Below are positions 23,488 to 35,099 of a stretch of 64,000 bases of DNA, piece by piece. Source of the stretch: Cavia porcellus (lineage: Eukaryota; Chordata; Mammalia; Rodentia; Caviidae); assembly GCF_034190915.1 (NCBI RefSeq), contig NW_026947490.1, positions 67,693,494 to 67,757,493 of the forward strand. The letters run 5' to 3'. The stretch's first letter is position 1. Every line of letters starts with the position of its first letter. Below the pieces are notes generated by a model that was given only the letters and a program-made list of their open reading frames with translations, did no database searches and was not told the origin of the DNA. Made by a program: the position numbers and the translations under genes.

Positions 23488-25685
23488 TGTTAAAGTTTGT
23501 GTTTACATGTCATCCCAAAGCCTCATGAGGTCTTTGGAGAGGGGCTTTCAAAAGTGGCTGAGTCTAGCATTTGTGATTGGTTTGTTGTGTAGACTAGGGT
23601 TGTGCTGTGAGTGCTGCACCCACCCAAGGATGAGTAGCCAGCATACAATATAAGGGAAGGAAGGAAGCATGCTTTTCCTTTTTTTCACTCTTGTTGCCTT
23701 TGGTATCTGCTGCTACCATGAATCACTGCTTCTGTGCCATGCCACCCTGCTTTGGAGCCTGCTAATTATGTACTGAAACCTCCACAAACTGTGAACAAAG
23801 TAAACCATTCCTTCAGTAATTTTAGGTGTCAAGTATTTTGTCCCTGCAATGACAGAAAAGAAACTAGGACAGAATTTGGTAACCAGAGTGAGGCCATTAT
23901 TGTAACTGTACTTTACCATGTGGTTCAAGAACCTTTGGAAATGGCTTGTGGGAAGAGTTTGGAGGGGTTCTGAGGCGTCACATGAAAGAGTAGCACTGGA
24001 AATGGCTTAGGCTGTTCTATATGGAATTTTCTGGTCACAGCTCAGAAAACCAGAAAATCAGCAAAGACCAGGCTCGAGAGGTTTCTGATGGAAAGGACTG
24101 CATTGGTTGTTGGATTTAGATAGTGTGTGTTATGATTTGGCAGAAAGTTTGTCTGCATTGTGCTCATGTCCAGAGAATTTGCCTGAAATTGAGATTAACA
24201 ACATTGGACTAATTGATCTGGCAGAAGAAATTCCAAGGTAGTCAAATGTTGAGGTGGTAGTATGGCTATTGTTGGGGGCTTTTAACCAGATTTATGCTGC
24301 AAATCAAGAGCAAAAAGTTCAGCAGGATGACATAAAATTGTCTGTCCAAAAAGAAAGCTCCAGTAATGCTGTGGGCTATAAAGATAAAGCTGAAAGCTCA
24401 ATTGCTGAGAAGAAACAAAATAGATAGAAAAGATTGCCTGGAGGCATCATGGGAAGCCATGGCAGGTCTCCACACTTTACAGCCTCAAAACTGTAAACGT
24501 TTCTCTGAGGAGCACCATTTTCCAGAATGGCAGCAGAGGCCACACAAGATTTCAAAATTGTGGCAGCTGTACCCAGTTCCAGAATGGTGGTGACATAGAG
24601 AATATGTTCCTCACAATCAGGTTCAGAGTGCCCTGTGATCCAGGCTCTTGACTGCTAAGTCAAGAGAGTGGGAAGCCTGGCTACTGAGCAGACCTCAGAA
24701 TCATCCATGTGGTGTTTGTTTTAGACACATGCAGAATGCAAGATTTCTGAGGTTGAAAAGGCTTCCATTCTGATTCCAGAAGGTGTGAGAGGCCAGGAAG
24801 TATGTCACTGAGAGGGCAGTGTGTGAAGCTGTGGGTGTGAAGCCAAAGGTAAAATAGAAAACCCAGAATGAAACTGTGTGAAGCCAAAGCTGCAAGGAAG
24901 GAAGCAATGGGAGCTACAACCACCAGAACTGCCACTGGAGTGGAGTCACACAAACCTTTTTTAGCTCAGAATCAGATTACTTCAGATGCTGAACATGGAC
25001 CTCCAGGACTTCATGTTTGTTTTGCTCGATTTTGAACTCCCTTTGGTCTCATTCCTCTGTACCCCCCTGTTTATACCCTATGGAATGGTAATTTTTATCT
25101 TTTTCCATTGAATGTTGGAAGTGTTTAACTTTGTCTTCCTTTGTACAAGGGGTTACAGCTAAGTTTGCCTTCGATCTTGGAAGAGGCTTGGGAGTTGGGC
25201 TTTTCAGCAATTCTGAAACTGTTAAGACTTTGGCAACTCTTGGAGATGGACTGTCTTTTGTATAAAAAGATGTGCGTGAGTCTCTGGGGGTCCAGGGGTG
25301 GAATATTATGGTTTGTATTTGGATGTCCCCCCAAAACCTCATGTGGTCATGAGAAGGCAGGCCTTTTAAGATGGATGGGTGTACCATTTGTGATTAGTTT
25401 GTTGTCTAGAACTGGGACCAATGGTGTGAATGCGGCACCACCCAGGGATGGGTAGCTGGCATAAAATATAAGGGAGGGAAGGAGGCATGCTTTTCTATTT
25501 TTTGCTCTTGTTGCCTTTGGTACATGCCACTGCCATGGAACTGCTGCCCATGTGCTGTGTCACTCTGCCTTGGAGCCAATTGATTATGGACTGAAACCTC
25601 CACAAACTGTGAGCTAAGTAAACTTTTCCTTCCTTAATTTTAACAGTCATGTATTTTGGCCCAGCAACAAGAGAAAAATAAGACA
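23488..25685 (+). mobile_element. Complete MaLR-type LTR element with 5-bp target duplication
   Basis: The 5' LTR is 23488-23871 and the 3' LTR 25304-25685 (384 and 382 bp). They share TGAAACCTCCACAAACTGTGA and GGCATGCTTTTC-like text, and the element starts TG and ends CA. The 5-bp direct repeat AAATA lies at 23483-23487 and 25686-25690. The internal 1432 bp begins GAATTTGGTAACCAGAGTG, as in mammalian MaLR elements (MT/MST/THE1 type), and has no coding capacity. It is non-autonomous; ERVL-type enzymes are thought to mobilise such elements. The two LTRs have clearly diverged, indicating an old insertion. Confidence 0.9.
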
Positions 25686-25690
25686 AAATA

Positions 25691-27060
25691 CCAGCGTACC
25701 CAAATATATAGCACAAATGCTAATGTATATGAAAACTCTGATAAGCACTAACACAATTGCAGTGGAGGACCTTGATAACCCACTGCAACAAATAGATCAA
25801 CTAGACAAAAAAATCAACAAAGAAAAAAATCATAAAAGACATATTAGAACTTAACCCTACTTGTGAACGAATGGACTTAGTAGATGTCTACAAAGTGTTA
25901 GACCTACCAGAATACACATTCTTCTCAGCTGTACATATGACTCTCCAAAATAGTCCACATATTGGTCCATAGAGCATGCTTAAATGATTGCAAAGGAATT
26001 AAATTATACCATGCATATTATCATATTATAGTGCAATGGAAATCAATGGCATAAGAAACAGCAAAAGCTACGTAAGGGAACAGACAACCCACAGAACTAG
26101 AAAAACTTTTGCCAGGTTTCTCCTCAAAGGATGGACATTTAGAATATATAAATATATATATAAACTCAGAAAAAATCAGAACCCCTAAATGTAAAGACCT
26201 AATCCAAAAATGGGCATCTGAAATGAATACACACTTCTCAGATGAAGAAGCAAATAAATATATGAAAAAATGCTTAATTTCAGTAGTCCCTTGAGAAATG
26301 CAAACTAAAACACTGGGATTTTATCTCACTTCACAATGAAAGACTATCAAGAATTCAATAACAAGTGCTAGTGAGGCAGTAGGGGAAAAAGAATTCTTCT
26401 GCATTGTTGGTGGGTGTGTAAACTGGTACAACCACCATGGAAATCAATATGAAGATTCCCTAAAAAGTAAAACTGCAGGTTCCATTTGATCCAGCTGTTC
26501 CCCTCCTAGATGTCTGCCCAAAAGAGTTAAAAGCATCATACTATATTAATGCATGTATTCTCATGTCTATAGCAGCCCCATTTATAATAGCTAACCTTGG
26601 AAACAGTCCAAATACCCATCAACAGATAAATGGATTTTAAAATGTGTTTATACACAATGGGATATTACTCTGACATAAAGATAAATGAGTCATTTGGAGG
26701 AAAATTGACGCACCTTGATATCGTAATCTTTGTGAAATCACACATGCATGTTTAAGTATCACATTGTTTCCATGGGAGAAACCCAAAAGGTTAGCAAAGA
26801 ACATAATAGAGGGTAGATATTGGCAAAAAGAAAAACATGTTCAAGTGGGAAGGGAAACTAGGGAGACAAAGCGGGTACAGGAAAAGGAGAAAAGGAAAAA
26901 TGGAAACGCTTTTGTAAATTGGGAGAGGAAGAAGCATTGAAGGGAGGGGAAGGGAATAGGGAAAAAAGAATCAAAGTATATTATGTACACATACAAATTC
27001 TCTATAATGTGTGTGATCAATATGACAAGTACATGCTAATAAAAAATACAAAGTTACAAA
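25691..27060 (+). mobile_element. Sense L1, 3' part: ORF2 remnants and purine-rich 3'UTR
   Basis: The endonuclease region resumes directly after the MaLR target duplication (KISTNANVYENS-like and FFSAVHMTLQNSPHIG-like text to about 26100). It then jumps at about 26110 to the ORF2 C-terminus ([17 protein letters not shown], 26224), so the RT is deleted. From about 26740 a purine-rich 3'UTR runs to an A-rich end near 27050. Confidence 0.8.
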
Positions 27061-27569
27061 AAATGTTGAAGTTTTATGTGAAAATAGACACTAAAATAAA
27101 AATGAGTTTGGAACTGTAAGGAAACTAGTGAAACGTTTTGTGAAGGAAGTTTATTTCACAACATTATCTTTGACTTGATCAAGGAACTATTTTTGTTCTT
27201 GACAAATTTGCCTGTCATACAGTTAAAATTTGAAAAATTCACACGGGCTAAGTTCTTGTACTTCAGTAGTACACTTCCTTGTAGTACTTTGTTTTCAAAT
27301 CTTCTCTTCATAGTGTTACATTTTTAGCCGTGTTCCTCTCAGTAGCATGAGACTGAAATCTTAGAAGTAGCTCTGGATTTTAGAGGAATACCAAGACACT
27401 CAGATATTTTTATGTAGAATGTAGTGCAATGATAGTGTAAGAAGGGAATCTAGAAAATCACCTTTGCAAGCAAAAAGAGATAGAAAAGAGCAAAAAGGGA
27501 AATGAGTTCTAAGATATTTTCTATACTTGCTTTCAGATATGTGTGTTATGTATTTGTATGTGCATATTT

Positions 27570-27680
27570 TTTTTCTTTTTTTAGCTACTGGGAATTGAAC
27601 TCAAAACTTCACACTTGCCAGGCAGGCAATATGCCACTGAGCTATATCCCTGGCTGTGCAAGTATTTTTAAAAGCAACAA
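27570..27680 (-). mobile_element. ID-like SINE insertion, antisense, 12-bp target duplication
   Basis: The reverse strand carries the box A/B tRNA-like body (here seen as GGAATTGAACTC, CTTGCCAGGCAGG, TGAGCTATATCCC). A T-rich run on the left is the reversed tail. ATGTGCATATTT occurs exactly at 27558-27569 and 27681-27692. About 24 bases between the body and the right duplicate are unexplained. Confidence 0.8.
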
Positions 27681-28139
27681 ATGTGCATATTTGGGTGGGG
27701 GGAGGTGACTTTTTTTTGCTCATTATACAGTATTCTTAATTCAACCTTATTTGTCTGCAGCAGCAAAGTAGGGACATTCATAATGGCCACACCAAACGAA
27801 TGAGGCTTTTAATATCTTTAATATTAGGCTTTTAATATCTTAATGGTAATTACTAACTTGTTCATGATCTCAAAACTGTTTTCTACATTGAAACCGTTTT
27901 CTACTTTGGAGCAGTGATTTCACCCCCTTGATGTTAATGTGGAGGTATATTAATTACTTCCATACTTGGTAAGGAGAGAAGCAAAGCTAGCAGAGACCAT
28001 ATTTTGACTTTTGAGGAGAATTATAGTTTATCCCATAGATTTTTCGCTTACCGTGCTGAGAGTTGTTGATAACAGTGATGTTGCAGAATACACGCTTAGG
28101 CATGTGCTCTCCCACCAGACTACATCCTCAGCCCAAAAG

Positions 28140-28235
28140 CTTTGGCTTGGTTTGTTTTTTGCAGTTCTGAGCATGAAGCTCAAATCCTCACATATGCTGG
28201 GCAAATGCTTTACTGAGCCACATATTCACTCCTAA
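28140..28235 (-). mobile_element. Diverged ID-like SINE(s), antisense
   Basis: GTTCTGAGCATGAAGCTCAAATCCT, TGCTGGGCAAATGC and ACTGAGCCACATATTCACTCC mirror the reverse of the SINE. A second partial copy (GCTCTCCCACCAGACTACATCCTCAGCCC, 28106-28135) lies next to it, so this may be a dimer or two insertions. Confidence 0.6.
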
Positions 28236-28289
28236 ATCTGTGTATATTTATTTCATGGATTTCAAGATAGCTTGTGCAGAAAGACTATT

Positions 28290-29009
28290 ATACTTTTTCT
28301 CAAAAGTAAGTCCCAAGTGGTGGAGGCATGGCCCAGAGCAGCCCAGGTGGGGACCCCCAGAAACTCACCAAGGCACTAATAGGGTAACACACACATCAGC
28401 AGTTGGTTCTTCAGGTAGACACAAAGACAAGAGCCACCTACATCTAGAAGACATCTCAGAGGAACAGAGATTTCCTAGGGAAGCCCCAATATTAGGAATA
28501 AAGCTATATATCATAAGAAATCTGCAAGCATCAACACAGAAAACAAACTTGAAAAAATAGTAAACAGAAAATGACAAGACTCACACCAAAATGAAATCCT
28601 AGACACCAGCCCACACAGGACAAGTGCAGAGCACAGTGAGACAGGAAATCAGAAGCCAACCAGAGGAACTCTCTGAAATGATATCAATAAAAAAAAACAA
28701 TGGAAGAGGCTATAGAAAAAATAATCTCTAAGGTGCAAAAAGAAATGATCAAAATGAAAGATATTAAAACACACAGACTTTTTAAAAAGAGCTCAGGAAA
28801 ATAAAAACTGCAAATTCCCAACATAGGAAAGAAATGGAATTTATTATATAGATTCAAACAGAAATTTAGGAGATTAAAAACTTCATTGAAAGTACTTGCA
28901 ACATCAAGGAAAAGATAGGATATGAGATCTAGAAGACGGGATGGCAGCTAGTGACCATGAAAAGAAAGAGATCTTAAAAATAGCAAGAGACTTTCAAACA
29001 TCAAGCTGA
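28290..29009 (+). mobile_element. Sense L1, 5' part: 5'UTR end and ORF1 start
   Basis: Sequence from about 28430 parallels the 5'UTR/ORF1 of the sense L1 at 45590-46000 (GAAGACATCTCAGAGGAAC, GCTATATATCATAAGAAATCT). The ORF1 ATG is at 28571, with broken frames after it. It ends at the HAL1-like insertion and resumes at 32666. Confidence 0.75.
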
Positions 29010-30102
29010 AGATGAATGGGAGAAAATGGCGGCGTGCTAGGGGATCCAGCGAAGAATCTCTCCAGAGAATTCAAACTCAAAGCTAAAAAAAAAAAGACAG
29101 CATGGAGAGGACCAGACAAATCGATAGCGATTCTTATCAACCAAGACAGTACAGCTGGAGGATTTAAAGTCGTGCTGAGACCGGAGGCTGCAAATCCCGC
29201 GCCCTTAAATCAACGAACAGACTCGTGGACCCAACACGAAAAGCTGAGTTGCTTTTGGGGACTGCGGAAACTGAGACCCAGATCGAGACTCCAGGCGGCA
29301 GCCAGTTCTGCACCGCTGCACCAGAGCAGATGTACAGAGCTCTGGCGTTTCGAATCTAAACGGTGCACAGAAATCTGACCGGTCAGCGCTGAGCCGCGAG
29401 GTGGGGAAAAGTGGACGGCTTGGTGTGTGGCGGTCCCGGAGCGGGGACTTGCACCGGACTCTGGTGAGTACAGAAAACCCCGCGGCGGCTGGGTTTGGCC
29501 AGAGAACAGCTGGCCCGCCACCACGGGGAAATCAATAACACAGAATCTGGTGCAGACATATTAGCCTGGCGGCAGAAACCGCAGCTTGGTGACATCACCA
29601 GGACCCCCTGTAGGGAGGGCTGGTGGAAGACATCTTGAGTCCTGGCAGAGTCTGATTGCTTGCTGGCTTCAGCTCCGCACGGAGAACTTAGTGGGAGCCA
29701 TCTTGGTTTTGGGCAGATCTGCTTTTCTAGAGCTCCTATCACAGAGAGGTTTGGAAGAGAACAGCTGGGACCTGGGCAGAATCCTGTGCCATTACCCAGC
29801 TGCTTCTGATTCAGGGAGAACTGGCAGGAGCTGCTGGGGCTAGATCAGGCCTCTGCTTGGGGCCCAATGGGCGGATGCAGAATGGTCACAACTCAGTGAC
29901 AACCAGAAAGTACAGCCTAATTTATGAACTAACTGACACAGAGGCTAGAGACTAGACTGTACCGCCCCTGCATCCCAGCCTACCCCAGATAACAGCAAAT
30001 TGGGGAGGACAGCAAAAACTCAAGCCAGCACGCTTCTGAAAGGCCCTAAGCAATTCGGAGAGGGCCAGAGAACTCCAGGACAGTCTGAAAGAAACCAGAA
30101 AC
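29010..30102 (+). promoter_or_regulatory. HAL1-like 5'UTR with YY1-type initiator motif, CpG-rich
   Basis: AAAATGGCGGC at about 29023-29033 matches the YY1 motif that positions transcription at the 5' end of human L1s. CpG is frequent over 29150-29500 (e.g. CCGCGAGG, CCCCGCGGCGG), whereas the surrounding DNA is CpG-poor. This is consistent with a young internal promoter. It contains no tandem monomers, unlike other L1 5'UTRs in the window. Promoter activity is inferred. Confidence 0.6.
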
Positions 30103-31199
30103 ATGACAAGAGATAAAAAAAAAAAAAATCTCCAGCTGTTCAACAGGAGAAATTAAACCCAAGAGAACTAAACACTGAAGAGAACAAGCACAGTAACCAT
30201 CCATTGCTCGACACAGCATCAGCCGAAATTAAAAAGTATTTACATGATCTCATAGAGGAATTTAAAGATGTACTCCTGATCCAAGTGAGGCAAGATATAA
30301 AGAGATTAATTAAAGAAATGACAAGCCCTGCCCAAGAGAACACAGATGGAAGAACTGAGGAAATCAGAAAAGAAAGAGAAGCATCTGAAGAAGAATTTAA
30401 GCATAACTTAGAATACATGAAACAGATCCAAAGAGAAAATCAGGAAACTAAAAACTCCATTGAATATTGGCAAAATGCCTTGACAGAAACTAAAGACAAC
30501 CTTCTGAAACTTGAAGAGAGATTTAGGGCTTATGAACGTGAAAGAAAAAGCCTCTTAAAAATAACAAGGAACCAGAAAGAAGCAATTCTAAAACTGGAAG
30601 ATGATAAAAAGATGCATAACCTAAGAATAAAGAATGTGAGTGAGGAAGCAGGAACATCCAAAAATGAAATACAAAAAATATTCACAGAGATATTAAAGCA
30701 AAATTTCCCACGTATAGCAAAAAGAAATGATATCCAGATAAAAGAAGCATACAGAACGCCAGCTACCTACAACCAAAACAGATCTATGCCTAGGCATATA
30801 ATAATCGAGATCCCAGAAATCCACCAAAAAAACAGAATATTAAAAGCAGCCAGAGAAAAGATGCAGGTTACCTATAACGGGAAATCTATCAAAATAACGG
30901 CAGACTTATCAACACAAACTCTTAAGTCAAGAAGGGAGTGGGGAGAAATATTCCAAGTCCTGAAGGAAAAAAATATGCAACCTAAGTTCATATATCCATC
31001 AAAACTCTCTCTAAAAATTAATGAAGAAATAAGATACTTTCAAGACAAGGAGGAACTGTGGGAGTTCGTGGCCACCAATCCAACCCTACAGAGAGCGCTG
31101 AAGGACATTACAGAGAAAGAGAGGAAGAGATATCAGGATTACAGCTACAGTGGCAGAGAGGCCTCAGTGTACGGGGCAGACCATGGAATGAGGGAATAA
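30103..31199 (+). CDS. L1-type ORF1 protein of the HAL1-like element, one frame slip
   Basis: An ATG at 30103 (Met-Thr-Arg-Asp-Lys) matches ORF1 starts elsewhere in the window (MTRRRRRR, MSRQRS). It runs into 14 adenines (30115-30128), after which its frame ends at TAA 30154. The main frame, one base off, is open from 30117 to the TAA at 31197 with no ATG near its start. Counting from 30204, residues about 20-135 are a heptad-rich coiled coil. Residues about 138-235 are the RRM (LRIKNV, EAYRTP, RHIIIEIP). Residues about 236-330 are the C-terminal domain (KSRREWGEIFQVLKE, YPSKLSLKI). ORF1p trimerises, binds its own RNA and acts as a chaperone. All domains are present; only the A-run disrupts the frame. 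Confidence 0.85.
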
Positions 31200-32622
31200 G
31201 GTGGACAAATTATAGCAGAAAAGTGGAGTAGCAGACATGAGGCAGAGACGGTAAGCTAGTCTTTGGTAGAGACAGCTCTGAAACTATATTTAAAAAAAAA
31301 AAGCAGAGGTCATTGCTAATGGTGTATAACGATTTAAAAGACACAGTAGTCCTAGTGCCATATTTAGATTGAATTAAATTTGTTCTGGTCTGTCCACTCA
31401 TATCAGATTTGAGGACACAGACCTCTAGAACCAAAAATAGCAGGTTATACCATGGTAACTATCCTTACTTTCCTATTGACTTAAGCTGAAATCCTGTATT
31501 ACTTACATTGTCTTACTATGACTGATCTTAATTGTATCTGAATCATAAGACTATTGGTTGGCCTTGACTGATCCTATTTGAAATCCGTATGCATGTTAGA
31601 ATCAACCCTAAAAGTAGAGGAAACTACTCTGAGCATGACAGGATGTAAAGGATATCCATACTGGTATGAATCAGTAACAGCTCTCAAATACTACAATGCA
31701 GTCAAAGATAAGTTTTTATAAAAATAGGTGATAGTATATTTAACTATAATAAGCCAGTGTTGTCGACAAATCTATTGAAAATAACAAGAGAAAACATAGT
31801 AGCTACGGAAGATCATTTATATTATAGTTTTGTAAGTCTTATCCATTGCATGTTTATCTAGGAAATTGTTTCACTGTCTTGTTATGACTTGGTTTTCCCT
31901 ATAATACAGAGAGGATAGGAACAAATACTCTGAGGAAGAGACCTGAAAAACCCGAGGCTTATTTTGTAGCATTATAATATAAATTCTAGCAATCTATTGC
32001 TTGCTGATTAAAATGACTCTGGACTGGTTTCTTCAGCTCAACTTCAGCATATGCAGAGATGGGGACGGCTATCACAAAGAGAATGAGAGATGCGATGGTA
32101 GTTGGAAATGTCTTCCCTAATTTGGAACTTGAGGACCTAAAAAGACTCCATCATCCTGTAATGATTTGATTAGTTCTATAATATGCAATAAGTATAGAAA
32201 GTGGGTGAAGTTAGGGACAACTATTTGTAAGAAGCTAGAGACAGTTAGATAAGGTAGATCTCCAGTGGACTTGCTTTGAAATCTGTATTTCTTTAAATTG
32301 TTTTTTATTTTTTTTTTAAAATGTTCTGTTCTGTTTTGATATGGTTAACCTTATCCTCTTAGAGATGTAAAACAAATAGGTGGGACTGATAATCATATTA
32401 CGGAGCTTTTGTTCGGCCATAGAGCAGAATGGTTTGTAGGGTCACTTTTTTGAATGTCATCCTAAATACTTTAATTCTATAACCTGAACAGCCATTTCTA
32501 AGAAGACAATTTGTAACTTATCAACTGGCAATTTCTTACCTTTTGTTTGTCTGTAATTTAGTATTATTTTTCTACCCTTTTTTTCTTTAATCTCCATGTA
32601 TTTTTTTTTCGTTTCCTTTTCT

Positions 32623-32654
<32 letters not shown>

Positions 32655-32655
32655 A
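31200..32655 (+). other. 3' region of the HAL1-like element, non-L1 except its end
   Basis: There is no endonuclease start (the MSTINQ-type text seen in four other L1s) and no RT motif in any frame. Composition is ordinary and AT-rich. From about 32484, text such as TGAACAGCCATTTCTAAGAAGA and GGCAATTTCTTACCTTTTGT parallels one unit of the local L1 3'UTR repeat (TGAACAGCTATTTTGAAGAA at 16569). TTTCTTTAAATAAATAAAT closes the element, resembling the CTTTAAAATAAAA end of full L1s. The origin of 31200-32480 is unknown. Confidence 0.65.
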
Positions 32656-32665
32656 ATCAAGCTGA

Positions 32666-34985
32666 CAGCATTAAATAAAAAAACTATATAAGATTGATGA
32701 GAGTAAGTGAGAAAGCCGGAGACAAGAGCAAAACTTTGCACAGAAAAAAACTTCTCACAGAAATACTGACAGAAAACTTCGCAAACAGGGATAGAGAATT
32801 TGACATAAAAATAATGAAGCTTATAGAACTCCAAATAGCCAAGACCAAAGCAAATGTACACTGAGGTATATAAAAATAAAAATTTCGGAAACTCAGCACA
32901 ATATCAGAATACTAAAATTGGCTAAAGAAACAAATCACTTACAAAGGAAATCCTATGTGAACCACAGAAAATTTACCCAAACCCTCAAAACAGGGAGAGC
33001 TTGGAGTGAGGTATTTCAAGCCCTAAAGGAAAACAACCTTCAAGTCTGATTGATGTATCTCACAAAACCACCTTTCAGAATCAACAACAACAAAAAACAA
33101 ATAAGATACTACCATGGTAAATAGCAACAGAAGAAATTCATGACCACAAAACCAGCTCTTCAGAATGTTCTGAAGGATATACAGAGACAATGTTGCAAAT
33201 GTCAGTATAAACGGTTCAACTCACCAATCAAAACAGACTGTCAGAATGGATGAAGAAGCAAGACCCAACAACATGCTGTATTCAAGAAACAACTAACTCC
33301 AAAAGGATTTCATACACTGAAAATCAAAAGATGGAAAAAACTTTTCTAGGCCACAGGAACTCAGAAGAAAGCAGGGATACCTATTCTGTTTGCAGACAAT
33401 GTGAACTTCAGCCAAGTCTGATCAAAAAAAGACAAAGTCATTCTGTACTTGTTAAGGGAGAATTCCAAGAAGAGGCAACAATCATAAATATATATGCGCC
33501 AAATACCAGTGCCCTCAGCTACATAAAGCAAATATTAACAGACATTAAACATGAATTTAGCACTAACATAATGGTAGTAGGGGACCTTGATACCCCACTG
33601 TCACAAATAGATCAACTAGACAAAAACTTAACAAAGAAATATCATAACTAAACCAACCTGTGAACAAATGGACTTAGGATGTCTACCCACTGTTTGACAT
33701 CACATCAGAATACATATTCTTCTCAACTGCACATGGGATGATCTCCACATATTAGCCATAAAACATGCTTAAGTAAATGCAGAGAAATTGAAATCATCCC
33801 ATGTATATTATCTGACTGTGCAATGCAATTAGAAATCAACAGCAAAAAAATCACAAAAGTACAAAAACACATGCGAATTAACATCCTCTTGAACGACCAG
33901 TAGGTCATAGAGATAAAGAAGAAATTAAGCAGTATCAACAATTAAATGATACAGCATACAGAACTCATGGTATGCAATGAAAGCAATTCTAAGAGGAAAA
34001 TTATAGTGAATTCTCATATCAAGAAAACAGAACGATCTCAAACATCCTAATGTTGAATCTCAAACTTTTAGAAAAAGGACAGCAAATCAAACCAAAAGCT
34101 TGTATGAGAGAAGAAATTATAAAGATAACAGCAGAAATTAATGCAATTGAGACTGAGTACAAAGAATCAATGAATCAGAGTTGATTCTTTGAAAGATTAA
34201 ATTGATAAAACCTTAGCCAATCTCATCAAAAAGAGAAAAAAATGAAAGCTTTCACTCTAAAATCAGGAAAAAAACAAAGATGGCTATGATCTCCAATCCT
34301 ATGCAATATACTTCTACAAATATTAGCCAGTACAATGGCACAAGAGAAAAATATAAAAAGAATAAGGATAGGAAATGGACAAGTTAAATTATTATTTGTA
34401 GATGACGTGATACTCTACCTACAAAACCCCAAAACTCCACCAAAAACTTGTAGACTTAATAATATGAAGTTCACTAAATACAGAATCAACACTGAAAATC
34501 ACTAACATTTCTGTACACAAATTCACTGAAAGAGAAATTAGGGAAACCACACCCCCCAATAACATCCCCCCAAAATGAAATAATTAGGGATCAATATAAC
34601 AAAGGAATGGAAAGATCTGTAGACTGAAAATTCCAATACTCTGAAAAAAGGAAATCAAAGAAAATATCAGAAAATGGAAAGATATCCCTTGTTCATGTAT
34701 AGGAAGAACCAAAAGTGAAAAGGTCAAACTCCCAAAATTGGTACACAGATTTAATGTAATCCCAGTCAAAATACCATTAGTGTACCTCACAAAACTAGAG
34801 AAAGCATTTTTAAAGTTTGTTTGGAAATAGAAGAGACCTAAAATACCAAAATCAATTCTGAGTAACAAAGACAAGGCAGGGGGCATCATAATCGCTGGCT
34901 TGAAATTATACTACAAAGTTACTCTGATAACATTAGCATGGTACTAGCTAAAAAAATAGACCTGAAGATCAATGGAACAGATTTT
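32666..34985 (+). mobile_element. Sense L1, 3' part: ORF1 remainder and ORF2 fragments
   Basis: This continues the 28290 element. ORF1 C-terminal text lies at about 32690-33120. The ORF2 endonuclease is at 33200-33651 (TCCIQETTNSKRISY, INIYAPNTSALS). Part of the middle is deleted (jump near 34240), then an RT core with LFVDDVILY lies at about 34390. Thumb-like text ends near 34985, so the 3' end is missing. Frames are broken throughout. Confidence 0.8.
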
Positions 34986-35038
34986 AAAATGTAGATAATT
35001 TCTGCACTGCATTTTGCCCTCTGAGTTAAGAGCTCATT

Positions 35039-35040
<2 letters not shown>

Positions 35041-35096
<56 letters not shown>
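35041..35096. repeat. (TC)n dinucleotide microsatellite
   Basis: About 28 uninterrupted CT units sit directly 3' of the truncated L1 and are likely length-polymorphic. Confidence 0.95.

Positions 35097-35099
<3 letters not shown>

Larger units (their letters stand above)
29010..32655 (+). mobile_element. HAL1-like element: L1 5'UTR + ORF1, no ORF2, foreign 3' region
   Basis: Exact 10-bp repeats ATCAAGCTGA at 29000-29009 and 32656-32665 bound a 3646-bp unit ending in an (AAAT)n tail. It holds an L1-type 5'UTR with many CpGs (29010-30102) and a nearly intact ORF1 (30103-31199). About 1430 bp then follow without any endonuclease or RT text. HAL1 (half-L1) elements are known as ORF1-only L1 derivatives mobilised by ORF2 of other L1s; this fits that description. 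An alternative is an L1 with ORF2 replaced by unrelated DNA in one event, but the clean target duplication and proper tail show that the whole unit was retrotransposed as it stands. Its insertion inside an L1 ORF1 makes it younger than that L1. Confidence 0.85.

Noticed and set aside
29383..29742. A 119-codon minus-strand frame in the HAL1-like 5'UTR
   Set aside because: GC-rich DNA makes chance frames common; there is no domain similarity and overlapping frames occur on both strands.
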